A stretch of 64,000 nt of DNA, taken from positions 1 to 64,000 of the forward strand of contig JALBYF010000086.1 of the NCBI GenBank assembly GCA_023212725.1, read 5' to 3'. The notes beneath the pieces are model-generated. The model made no database searches. It was not told the origin of the DNA and saw only the letters and a list, made by a program, of their open reading frames with translations. Shown here piece by piece: positions 52,805 through 62,600 of this stretch. Positions within the stretch are counted from its first letter, which is position 1. Each line of letters opens with the position of its first letter. The position numbers and the translations under genes are program-made. The stretch is from Tranzscheliella williamsii (Eukaryota; Basidiomycota; Ustilaginomycetes; Ustilaginales; Ustilaginaceae).

Positions 52805-54921
52805 ATGTCATCCTTGCGCCGTTCAGGACCGGACATATACCGCAAGAAAGCCCCCAACTTTCGCCAAATGGCCGCGGTGCAACCCGACACTTTCGGCACA
52901 TTGTATGTGGCCTGGGAGGCGATCTACTGTCACACGCTTCTCGCTAACCACTCCCGCCTTCCCTTTGTTCGCGTGGGTCGCACCGCAGCGTGCGAGACGA
53001 CGGCGGCTTCGAAGCCAAGATTGATTTCCAGGATGCTGCTGCGGTTAGGTATGGGCATGCCCTTGTCAAGGTGCTTCGTTCATTGCCCTGACCTTGTACG
53101 CTCCGTCTCCCTCGCCTCAGGTCCCTCGCTGAAACACTTCTGCGGCAGGATTTCGGAGTGCACGCCACCTTCTCCGACAAGAATCTGTGTCCTACGGTAA
53201 GCCGTGCTCCCCGTCGCTGCGCTAGCTACGAACGTTCGCTGACGGCCCCCCTTTTTCGACACCACTCAAGATTCCGAACCGGTGAGTGGCAGGGGCCTGT
53301 GCACTTCTTACCAAAGGGTGCAGCTGTACTGATGTGGCCTGGTGTGCGACTTTCGATTGCAGCCTGGCCTACATCGCCTTCGTGCATCAGCTCTTGGCGT
53401 GGTCGCTGCCGACGTGGCATCTCTTGCAGCAGATCCGGGATCGATGTGTCTCTGACCAGCGGTTGGCCTCCGTCGCGAGCGTTTCGGTCCGCGGATTAGA
53501 TGTGTGAGTGTCGCTTGCGGCCGGGCGTCGGCAACGAGACCGCTAACTGCGCAATTCGCTTTCGCCTGCTGTGTGCTGTGGTAGTGGGACGGGCGCATCG
53601 GCGATCTACCCGGTGTTGGCTTGCGCCTGCTTTCCCGCGTGGCGCATGATGGGCACCGACATAGACGCGGCCAGCTTGGCCTATGCAGAAGAGCACATTG
53701 TCTCACGTCCGGCGAACAATGTCGCCGACGCCAGCGGTGCACTGCGGCTCGCCGCACGCATCAGCCTCTCGCACACTTCTGACGCCGACCCGCTGATCCC
53801 GTCCGCAGCCAAGAGCAGCGCAGTCGCGGGCACAGCTGAGCCGGGCGAGCCAGCGTTCCACTTCACAATGTGCAACCCGCCGTTCTACGCAAGCGCCGAA
53901 GATATGACCCAGAGCTCTCTCCGAAAGGCGGCCAAACCGAACGCTGTACGTGGATGTTCGGGCACGAACCCCCGCACGACCGTTGCCTTGGTTTCTGACA
54001 CTGACGCTCGCATTGAATCTGCAGGTCTGCCACGGCACATCCTCGGAGATGGTAGTGGAGGGGGGCGAGGTCGAGTTCGTCTCGCGCATGATCGACGAGA
54101 GCCTGGCTGAGGCGAACAGAGGGAGGGTGCTGTGGTACACGTCCATGGTCGGCAAGCTGGGCAGCCTGCCCGTCCTGGTAGCAAAGCTAAAGCGGCACAA
54201 CATCGACAACTGGGGCTTGCACGAGCTGCAGCCCGGAGGCGGGCGCACCCGGCGCTGGGCGCTGGTCTGGTCGCTCAGCGGCCTGCGCCTCACCAACGTA
54301 AGTGGCGCCGCAGCAAGTCCGCGTCTCGTCACACAGCCCGTTAACGTATCGCCTTTTTCCCTGTTCTCTCGTCTGTTGCCGCACCCGCAGAATCTGGCAA
54401 GATGCCTACAGTCTCCTGTAGTGGCTCGGAGCCAACCTATATCCACGGAGCGACATGCCGTGTTCCGGTTGGGGCCTGCCGTTACACGCAGGGAAGTGTT
54501 TCGAGCGGCTCGAAACGTTCTGGCTAACGTCGCCTTGTGCTCGCTCCACGCCTCAGCGACCTACACCGAGACTGGGCCGCTCGGACCGGTCACTGGCTGT
54601 CTGGACATCGTCCTTCTAGCTGAGACCTGGACAAGACTGGCACGACGCAAGCTGCTTCGACAGGCAGCTGGCACACAGGCAGAACCGGACTCAACAACTC
54701 ACAACTCACTACAAGATCCCCTGGTGATGGCGAGGCTCCTCGTGAACGAGGTTGCAGCACTTGCTCGCAGCCAGAACCCGATGGTAGGCGAGGCTGAGGG
54801 CGGCCTGCGGGTCACAGTAGCGTGGACATACGGTCGAGATCGAGTGCGCTTTGAGTCGTTCGCTATGTTCCTGCTCGGTGCACTGGAGACACAACTCCGC
54901 AACCCAACCGTCGTCGCTTGA
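52805..54921 (+). CDS. METTL16: U6 snRNA m6A methyltransferase METTL16 (eight exons)
   Basis: The exons are 52805-52902, 52989-53048, 53121-53196, 53271-53281, 53363-53503, 53585-53945, 54025-54297 and 54391-54921; the introns are 72-93 bases and the protein is 516 residues. The join gives RKKAPNFRQMAAVQPDTFGT, DGGFEAKIDFQDAAAVRSLA, LCPTIPNRLAYIAFVHQLLA, RGLDVGTGASAIYP (SAM motif) and the catalytic NPPF in FTMCNPPFYAS. EMVVEGGEVEFVSRMI and RRWALVWSLSGL are further METTL16 blocks. The enzyme methylates the ACAGA box adenosine of U6 snRNA. Exon 4 has only 11 bases but restores the conserved PTxPxRLxYI segment. Intron 7 is 93 bases and has no stop, so retention would add 31 residues. An ATG at 52801 overlaps the start out of frame. 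The last ~175 residues are weakly recognisable. Confidence 0.92.
53271..53281 (+). other. METTL16: 11-base microexon of METTL16
   Basis: The bases ATTCCGAACCG sit between CTCAAG and GTGAGT. They encode Ile-Pro-Asn and part of Arg. Including them keeps the frame (phase 0 to phase 2) and aligns PTIPNRLAYI with human PTVPLRLNYI. Skipping them would shift the frame before the catalytic domain. Confidence 0.85.
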
Positions 54922-55448
54922 GCGCTTAGGCCGCCCAGACCATGACTTCTACGCCTGCAGCCAGTACTCTGACTGCTGCTCATATCATACATGTCGAGAA
55001 TGTGGGGAAGGCACACAACTTAACAAATTATGCCCTTTGAAACACGACGTACGGCGTGGCGAGGCAGGACGAAAGCGAAAGGCAAAGGCGAATGCGGCGG
55101 ATGGCGGCAAAGAAGCATCCATCATAAAGCCGTGATAGCATTCGCACTCGCAACCGACACAGCAATCATCAACCAGCATCCTTCGGTCTCAACCGCCCCT
55201 CCGGCTTCGTAGCGGCATGTCAGCTGCACTCTCGACTCGCCCCTAGCCGTCTCCATCTCTGTTATACCATTGATACCACCGCCCTGGCCCACCTCGTTTG
55301 CCTCCATCCGTAGAGATTCTTTCGCAGCGCCGACAGTTGGATCGCTACCTCGCAGCAGAACCATCTCTGGCCTTGGCAAGGCCGTGTTATCTGTGCCGTC
55401 TCGCTCTGCATCTCGAACGCCAGAGGTAGTAGTCTTCCATGGCTCATC
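54922..55448. promoter_or_regulatory. Intergenic region, probable ERT1-like promoter
   Basis: These 527 bases lie between two plus-strand genes. The 3' half is a pyrimidine- and CTC-rich leader to ATG 55449. No gene is visible. Confidence 0.5.
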
Positions 55449-57836
55449 ATGACCCCCCCTCCCGCAGGTCAGCAGCCCTTTGATCCGCGAAGCTTGTACT
55501 CGAGCAGTAGCCCTTCCTCCGCGGCAACATCCGGCAAGGTGGGACTGCCGTCTTCGCTCGTCAGTTCGGATGCAGCTACGAGCACAACAAAGCCGCCGAT
55601 CAGACCCATCCTAGCACCGTCAGTGTCGGATGGCAGCAACTCCCACAACGAAGATGCCTCCCATGGTTCCAAGAAGAAGCCGTCCAAGCGTAGGAAGGTC
55701 AATCTGGCCTGCATCTACTGTAGAAGATCGCATATGACTTGCGACGAAGGGAGGCCGTGCCAGCGCTGCATCAAGCGAGATATCGGCCATCTTTGCCATG
55801 ACGAGGCTACCCCGGCCAAGGCTGGCGATGCCAACGACGGCGCCCTTGACGGTACTCCAAGTAAGAGCAAAGCGACTTCTCAGTCAGGCAGGAGCAGCAC
55901 TTCGCCGGCCTTCCCAGCCATCACTTCGAGCCCGGCTACTTCGTCCGCGCCATCCGCCTCGGCCGCCTCAGCAGGCACCGATCCGTCAATACCGACCACC
56001 CAACCGCCCGCCGAGAGCCATGTGCAAGCCATGGCACAACCTCCCTCCTTCTTTCCCACCCTCGGCCTCTCGTCCTCCCACAGTCCATTCGTCGCTGGAT
56101 CGGCCGGCCCGTACTCCTCTGCATCGCCCATGTCTGCACTGAACCAGGCCAACAACGCAGACAATTCGCTAGCCAGCTTCGCCTCTCCGCCAATCTTCAA
56201 GCAGCAGGCCGAAGTCGACGGGCCCGGCTCTGGCGGCGCTACGGAGATCTCATCGGGGCAGAACGGCTACAGCCAACAAGGAACGGGCATGTCGGCCGCG
56301 AGCATGATGTCGCTTGCCTCGCTCTTCCAGAACGCGGTCAACAATGCTGGCCAGGCGGTCAGTACAGCGCCCGGGAACAGCGCTGCCAACACCGGCACTG
56401 CGGCCAACAACGGCGGTGACATGGCGAGCTTAGGCGGTGCCGGCTGGCTCGGGCTCGGAGGCGGACCCGGCGGGTACGAGGGCGGCGGGAGCGGGTTTGG
56501 GGGCGATTCTGCGGGGGGCAATGAATTCACCTTGCTCAGCGAGTTTTTGGAGTCTCTGGACGGGCCCGGTTTCGGAGCGGGAGCTACGCCGGGCATGAGC
56601 CACGCTGGCGGTGCTGGCAGTGGTGGAACCGGCTTTACGCCTTCGATGAGCCGACGCAATACGGTTACTGGACAGGCGCTTGATATGCTGCCGGCGACCT
56701 CGTCGGGGGGTGCCAGTGCCGGGAATGCAGAACTGTTCACGTCGCCGGCGGTGGCGCCTGCGCGTGCGAGCCTTCCACCGCCGAGCGGGCCGCGCGCGGG
56801 TGGAGCCAGCGCGGCGCCGTACGGCAGCGAGGCGGCCTCGGCGGGCGCGCCGGCCGAGGCGAGCGCGGGGAACTCGGGAAAGCAGTCGCGGCGGTCTAGC
56901 TTGTCGGCGGCGGCAGCGGCGTCGGCGTCCGGGTCGTACCTGCCGTCGCTGAGCGGGGGTTCGAGCAAGACGGAGCGCTTTTTCCTCACCGCGGCGGACC
57001 AGAAGGACGGGACGCGGGACGAGCGGCTGGCGCGCGTTATCCAGGCCAAGTACGAGGCGGGCCTGCTGCGGCCGTACAACCACGTGAACGGGTATGCGCG
57101 GCTGAACCGCTGGATGGAGCGCAATGTCTCGGCGGCGTCGAAGCGGCGCATTCTGAAGCCGCTCTCGGTCTTCCGCCCCGCGTTCCGCGCAGTGGCGCAG
57201 AGCCTGACCAACATTGACCTGATCTTTATCGAGGAGGCCTTCGAGCGGCTCTTGCTCGACTACGACCGCGTCTTTAGCACGCAGGGCATCCCCGCCTGTC
57301 TTTGGCGGCGCACCGGCGAGATCTACAAGGGCAACAAGGAGTTCGCCGAGCTGGTTGGCGTCCCCATCGAGAGCCTCCGCGAGGGCCGTCTGTGTATCTA
57401 CGAGCTTATGGCCGAGGAGAGCGCGGTCAACTACTGGGAAAAGTACGGCGCGGTCAGCTTCGATCCCGGTCAGAAGGCGGTGCTGACCAGCTGTGTCCTG
57501 CGCACCAAGAACAAGGCGATTGTCGCCGCCGGTGCCTCGGGCACGTCGCGCGGGCGGCCGCGCGCCGCGAGCGCCATCGCTGCCCAGCTGCCGCGCTCGG
57601 CCGCCCCCAGCGGCTCCATCACCCCCACCCGCAACGCCCAACCCCCCGACGACGACCGTCCCCCCGACCCCGTCGCTGCCGGCACAGGCGCCACCTCCAC
57701 CTCCGGCGTCCTCAAGGACCCCGCCAACCCCAAGGCCGCCTTCCTCCACTGCTGCTTCAGCTTCACCATCCGCCGCGACCAGTGGAACATCCCCCACATG
57801 ATCGTCGGCAACTTCCTCCCCACCAATCCCCCATAG
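55449..57836 (+). CDS. Zn2Cys6 transcription factor, ERT1/AcuK/Rds2-like
   Basis: The 795-residue protein starts MTPPPAGQQPFDPRS. The zinc cluster (Cys 88, 91, 98, 104, 107, 116; CX2CX6CX5CX2CX8C) reads ACIYCRRSHMTCDEGRPCQR, then CIKRDIGHLC, preceded by the basic KKKPSKRRKVNL. The CRRSHMTCDxxRPCxRCxxRxIGHLC pattern is characteristic of the ERT1, AcuK and Rds2 group, activators of gluconeogenesis and non-fermentable carbon use. The middle is Gly/Ala/Ser-rich. The C-terminal third carries FRPAFRAVAQSLTNIDLIFI and LWRRTGEIYKGNKEFAELVG, a PAS-like domain with the family's conserved start. The end IRRDQWNIPHMIVGNFLP is also family-typical. It could be any of the three paralogue types. Confidence 0.88.
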   Translation: MTPPPAGQQPFDPRSLYSSSSPSSAATSGKVGLPSSLVSSDAATSTTKPPIRPILAPSVSDGSNSHNEDASHGSKKKPSKRRKVNLACIYCRRSHMTCDEGRPCQRCIKRDIGHLCHDEATPAKAGDANDGALDGTPSKSKATSQSGRSSTSPAFPAITSSPATSSAPSASAASAGTDPSIPTTQPPAESHVQAMAQPPSFFPTLGLSSSHSPFVAGSAGPYSSASPMSALNQANNADNSLASFASPPIFKQQAEVDGPGSGGATEISSGQNGYSQQGTGMSAASMMSLASLFQNAVNNAGQAVSTAPGNSAANTGTAANNGGDMASLGGAGWLGLGGGPGGYEGGGSGFGGDSAGGNEFTLLSEFLESLDGPGFGAGATPGMSHAGGAGSGGTGFTPSMSRRNTVTGQALDMLPATSSGGASAGNAELFTSPAVAPARASLPPPSGPRAGGASAAPYGSEAASAGAPAEASAGNSGKQSRRSSLSAAAAASASGSYLPSLSGGSSKTERFFLTAADQKDGTRDERLARVIQAKYEAGLLRPYNHVNGYARLNRWMERNVSAASKRRILKPLSVFRPAFRAVAQSLTNIDLIFIEEAFERLLLDYDRVFSTQGIPACLWRRTGEIYKGNKEFAELVGVPIESLREGRLCIYELMAEESAVNYWEKYGAVSFDPGQKAVLTSCVLRTKNKAIVAAGASGTSRGRPRAASAIAAQLPRSAAPSGSITPTRNAQPPDDDRPPDPVAAGTGATSTSGVLKDPANPKAAFLHCCFSFTIRRDQWNIPHMIVGNFLPTNPP

Positions 57837-58236
57837 CACACCCCAACCCCCACTCAGCGCAATTCAGTCACTTGCCCCCGCCCGCGACACAGTGAGCGCC
57901 AGTTACTCGTCACCCATCACCGTCGAACAAGCGGAAGGAGGCGGCAGAGACGGTTGACCGACTTGCTGGCTCGGGTACCGTCGGCGGGCGCACACGATAG
58001 GATGAGGGGAAAGCCAGTCAGATTGCGGAACAGTGAGTGTGAGTGACAGTAGTAAACAGGATAGAGTGTAGCCAGGAAAGGGCGCAGGGGTGACCTCGGA
58101 AGGCGGGAGGGGGGTCTAGGGAAAGTACACGGGCGGGGGGCCGGCTGCGGTTCAGGGTCCCGGTAGCGCAAGCTACGGGCCCAGGAACCGGACATCACCG
58201 GGTGGCGTGGCGGAGCCCGAAGCGGCAGGGGGGCGC
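57837..58236. other. Convergent intergenic spacer
   Basis: These 400 bases lie between the ERT1-like stop and the Rep1 stop. They include C-rich and G-rich tracts (57840-57890, 58115-58145). No gene is visible. Confidence 0.5.
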
Positions 58237-59664
58237 TTAGAGGATGTCGAGACCGAGGCTGAGGCCGGAGAGGTCAACGCCCTTGTTCTCGGTGGAGGTG
58301 TCGACGTTGTGGCCGCCGTTGTAGACCGACTTTGCCACACAGCAGCCTTCCTTGGCAGTGCAGACGGAGTCGCCCTTGACGCTCTTGGACTCCTTCTTGT
58401 CGCCGAAGAGACCGCTGAGGATGTTGATGTCGATGGTGATGTTGCTCAGGTCCACCAGCGTGTTGTCGGTGTGCGAGACGACGTTGTGGCCTTCGTTGAC
58501 GTAGACCTCGCTGCTGCTGCACGTAGCCTTGGTGCCCGTGGGCTGCGGCTTGACCTTCTCAGTCGCGCTGGCCGTGTGGGTGGCCTTGTGGGTCGCCTTG
58601 TGGGTAGCCTTGTGGGTGGCCTTGTGGGTCGAGGTGACGGTGGCAGTGGCAGTGGATGTCTTGTGGTGGTGGTGGTGGCGCGACGTGGTGAACGTCCTGG
58701 CGGGCTCAGTAGCATCGCAATCGCTCTTGGGCGAGGTGGTCTGCTGCTTGGGCGCAGTGGGCTTGCGCGTCTTCTTGACACAGGTGCAGTCCTCGTCGTT
58801 GTTCGTTCGGCGGTAGACGTCCTCAAAGATGTCGCGCGCCTCGATCTTGGAGGCATACACCTTGTGCGACCTCTTGCTGAGCACGTTGACCAGCGCAGTC
58901 AGGTCAGAGAGATCCACGAGCTTGTTCTCGTCCGACGAGGCAACATTGTGGCCGCCGTTGTAGGAAGTGGAGCTGGCACGCTTGCTCAGAACGTTGACCA
59001 TAGCGGTCAGGTCAGAGAGGTCGATCAGCTTGTTCTCGTTGTCAGACTCAACGTTGTGGCCACCGTTGTACGAAGAAAAGGTGGGCGCCTTTCGCTTGGA
59101 GAGAATGTTGACATCGGCAAGCAGGTCAGAGACATCAAGCAGCTTGTTCTCGCTGGACGAGTCGACATTGTGGCCGCCGTTGTAGGAGACGCTGCCGTCG
59201 GTTCGCTTGAGGATGTCAAGGTTGATGCCGAGGTTGGAGAGGTCGATGAGCTTGTTTTCGTTGTTGACGACAACATTGTGACCGCCGTTGTACTGCTTGA
59301 TGTAAGAGACGCAGTGTTTGGGCACGCTGTTCCAGGTCTTCTGCTTCTTGCCGTCGGTGCTAAGCAGGCTGACGTCGAGAGTGAGATCGCTGGCGTCGAT
59401 CAGCTTGTTCTCGTCGACCGAGTAGACGTTGTGTCCGCCGTTGTAGCTGGAGATGTACTTCTTGCAACCGTGCGACTTGCTTGCTCGCTTGGAGAGGATG
59501 TCGACATCGGCGAGCAGGTCGGAAGCGTCGATCAGCTTGTTGTCGTTGACAGACTCAACGTTGTGACCAGCGTCATAAGAGTTGACCTCGTAGTGAGGGG
59601 CGGCCGAAACCATGCCCATGGCGGCGACCAACAGGCCGAGGGAGAGAGCGATCTTGGAAGGCAT
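58237..59664 (-). CDS. rep1: Repellent precursor Rep1 (secreted, Kex2-processed repeats)
   Basis: The 475-residue precursor starts [20 protein letters not shown], a clear signal peptide cut near residue 21. Eight copies of a ~32-residue unit follow, with consensus [20 protein letters not shown] followed by DLxxxVNxLSKR. Five units end in Lys-Arg Kex2 sites (LSKR or LKR). Units 1-6 are N-terminal; units 7 and 8 come after a Thr/Lys-rich spacer with THKA repeats (58566-58630). In Ustilago maydis, Rep1 is cut into small peptides that form insoluble amyloid-like surface fibrils making aerial hyphae hydrophobic and aiding attachment; that precursor is longer, with more repeats. Alternating polar and hydrophobic residues within units suit beta-fibril assembly. 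It is not predicted to be toxic. Confidence 0.93.
   Translation of the reverse strand: MPSKIALSLGLLVAAMGMVSAAPHYEVNSYDAGHNVESVNDNKLIDASDLLADVDILSKRASKSHGCKKYISSYNGGHNVYSVDENKLIDASDLTLDVSLLSTDGKKQKTWNSVPKHCVSYIKQYNGGHNVVVNNENKLIDLSNLGINLDILKRTDGSVSYNGGHNVDSSSENKLLDVSDLLADVNILSKRKAPTFSSYNGGHNVESDNENKLIDLSDLTAMVNVLSKRASSTSYNGGHNVASSDENKLVDLSDLTALVNVLSKRSHKVYASKIEARDIFEDVYRRTNNDEDCTCVKKTRKPTAPKQQTTSPKSDCDATEPARTFTTSRHHHHHKTSTATATVTSTHKATHKATHKATHKATHTASATEKVKPQPTGTKATCSSSEVYVNEGHNVVSHTDNTLVDLSNITIDINILSGLFGDKKESKSVKGDSVCTAKEGCCVAKSVYNGGHNVDTSTENKGVDLSGLSLGLDIL
58566..58630 (-). repeat. rep1: 12-base tandem repeat encoding Thr-His-Lys-Ala
   Basis: About five near-identical units of GTGGGTGGCCTT (plus strand) encode THKA repeated within the spacer between Rep1 repeat blocks. 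The single-base differences are mostly synonymous (GTGGGTC, GTGGGTA), so length variation by slippage is plausible. Confidence 0.8.
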
Positions 59665-62600
59665 CTTAGTGGATCTATGCTACGACTTTGAGAGTGATGT
59701 GTGGCAAAGCTGCAGATAGCGACGAGTGGCAAGAAAGACAAAGAGAGTGTACTGTTGGTGAAGACCAAGTGAAGGACGAGGACGGAACCTGGGGAAGGGG
59801 AGATCCTGGCTAGGGGACTGGGAGAGAGAAGAGGAGTAGTGGATTGATGGGTGATAAGAAAGGTTGGAGGAGACGGCAAGAGTTGTCCGTTATATACGAT
59901 CCGGGTGCTGGCAGAAGGCATACAAGGCGCTGATGATGCGGGCGCTGAAACAGCGAGATAAGGAGAGGCATACCGGCTGTGAACGAACGTGCTGCCGTGC
60001 ACGGTTTGTGGTCTCGCCTCGCTGTGGGAAGGCAGGTACAGCAGCAGCCACAAGGCCCGAGGGCTGGCACACCTTGGCCGCACGCTTGGCGCCAGGGGAC
60101 AGCAGAATGCATGCTAATTTAGTCTGGGCGTAGAGGCAGAACAGGAGGAGAGTGCAGTTTCGGACGGACCTGTGAGCCTTGATTCAGGGCAGAGTCCGCT
60201 GGCAAGCTGATCTGCATAGTGCAGCAGGGATGGTATGGCCGAAACACCGAGATCGGCATCAGGGCGAGACTGGTGCCAAAGGGGGGGCGCGGGGGGGGGG
60301 AACACTAGACGAGCCTTGCACAGCACGCACGGGGGACGGATGGAGACAGGTCAGGGCGACTAGGCCTGGGAACGCGGACAGACATTGGCCAACCGACCGA
60401 CGGTGTCCACCCATGTTGAGGGCATTGGACCGAAGTAGCCAGTCTGCCCTGAAAGCGGACGCACGGAAGTGCCACAGAACATCAGAGGCTTCTGGGCAGA
60501 AGGCAAGCAGATGGCAGGGGAGGGAGAAGTGGAAGGGGCGCGATGGCGGCTCAAGAGGCTTCAGCCTAGAACGGAAAGGGGTCCCCGGCGCATGCCGTGG
60601 CAGGGGTGATCAAGGAGTAATGGGCCGCATAAGCAACAAATTCCGCCCTTGCGTGGCATGTTTGCCACAGAGCGAAGTAAAACTGCCAAAGTTTGCCCCC
60701 TTGCGCCGCAACATCTGCTTCACCGCGACATAGGATTGTATTGCAAACCACAGAAGCCGACGATCTGCCGACACGCTCAGGCTCGGTCGGGCCATGGACA
60801 GCAACGACTTGGCTCTTCAAGGACTAACTGACTACAAGTGCCGATCGCTGGTCCGCAGAACACCATATAAATCACGCCGAGGCTCTTCAGGCGGCCAGGC
60901 TAAACAGCTGGTCGCCAGACAGAGCCCATCATGGCGGACCTTGGACGCAGGTCCGGCTCAGCATGCTCGCTTACGACGGGGCTTGTCTGACTGGTGTAGT
61001 GAACTGAGAACGAGGACATGCATGGAACTTGAAAGCTACATCGAAGCGCAAGGGCAGTAGCAGCGCTACCCAGCAGCGTCTTGCTTGTACCCAGCTCAGA
61101 AACTACCGCTGAAAATGGCTGTCCAAGTGCATGGTTCGACGGTCTCCTGGCAAAGTGTACAGGGCAGACCGATTCGAGGCGAAGGACGGCGGCATCGCTA
61201 AACGGAGGAGTAGTGATGATGATGTGCAGGGCGCGCCTGCGGTCAAGGATCGCTGTCCCTTGAGCCTGGCGAGAAACTGAGGTATGGTAGCTGGCCTACC
61301 TTGCAGGAAGCTGGTAAGAGGCGCCATGCCTTGTGAGAGAAATGTAGGAACCGCCAGTCGATGACGGTGCAATAGCGGAGCATGGCTACGGGCGTTCTTG
61401 CGGATTGGCGGGGGAGAGGTAGGGCAAGAGCGGTGGGGCAGACGAGCGGAGCATGAATGCAGCGGGCATGGCGGCCAGTAAGGGGACGATTGGCAGAGTG
61501 TAAGCGTGGAGTGGCAACCGCACAAGTTGAGTTGAGCTGCGGGGCAGACGCGCCAAAAAGCCGGCCAAGAGACAGACGTCGATGCCAAAGAGCATAGTAC
61601 GCAGCTGCATGTTGCGACACCCTTGCTTTTGTCACACTGCGTACTGAATAATTATTGTGATTTTGTATTCGCTACTCGGTTTGGGGGTATTCAAATGCTA
61701 TTAAGGGTTTGTACCGTTGCGTATGTAGTTAGTCTTTAGCTTGATGGTTCGGCTTGTATTCCGATTTGTTACGCGTTTGTCGCCATAGTAGCCGCTATAG
61801 CCCCGTACTAATCCAAGTATGCAGTTGAGCATTAGCTAGGGGGCGATTTGCCTTTAGCAGCAAGTAAGGGGGCTAGCAAGGAATGAGAAGAGCAACATAC
61901 AGCTTCAACGGCACCTTGCGTTTCTGGGTTTCTTGCCCCAACCCCTTGAGCCGTGCGCTTGAGCCTGTTTAAGCTCCAAGTACCCAGCCGTCCCCTACAT
62001 GGTCCTCTTGCCATTTCTATCGGTGGGTTCTCGCGGGTCCTTGCCGATGCTGCACAGTTCTCACATTGAGAGTTAAGTACGTCTCGCGTCTTCGGAGCCA
62101 CTGTAACTTTCGATCCGTGTTAGGGTGGCAGCACAGCATGTTCGCTCTACCTGGGGGTCCGCCACGGCGTCCTCTTGCTTTGTCGGTTTTCCGCGTCCGC
62201 ATAGGAGCATGAGCATTCTGCGTCCTGGTCGCACCGAAGAGTCTCGTACTGACGACCTGCTTGGTACCAGTTGGTCTGGCCACGGCTTTCCACACGCTAT
62301 CAGCTGCAAGAAGTACCGTGTTCCCCGCTAGACCGTAGCGCCCGTACCCATATGGAGAACGAAAGAACGTTGTCCCGCCATTGCGCCTAAGCTACTTGCT
62401 AAAACCTGATTCGAAGTTCCGTGCAGGAGGCTTTCAGACGCAACGCACTGCAGAACGCCTTTCTTCGACGCGGCCCAACTGCAGTTTTAAGCTGCTTAGA
62501 GGCGCGTGCAAAGCAACGCTAGCGCTCCCTTCGGCAGTTGCCTACAGTACTGTATTTGCTCGTTCGGAAGTTGCCTACAGTACTGTATCCGCGTTGTCGG

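Noticed and set aside
60280..60300. G-rich run as a regulatory quadruplex
   Set aside because: A single homopolymer-like tract in gene-poor DNA; there is not enough context to assign a role.
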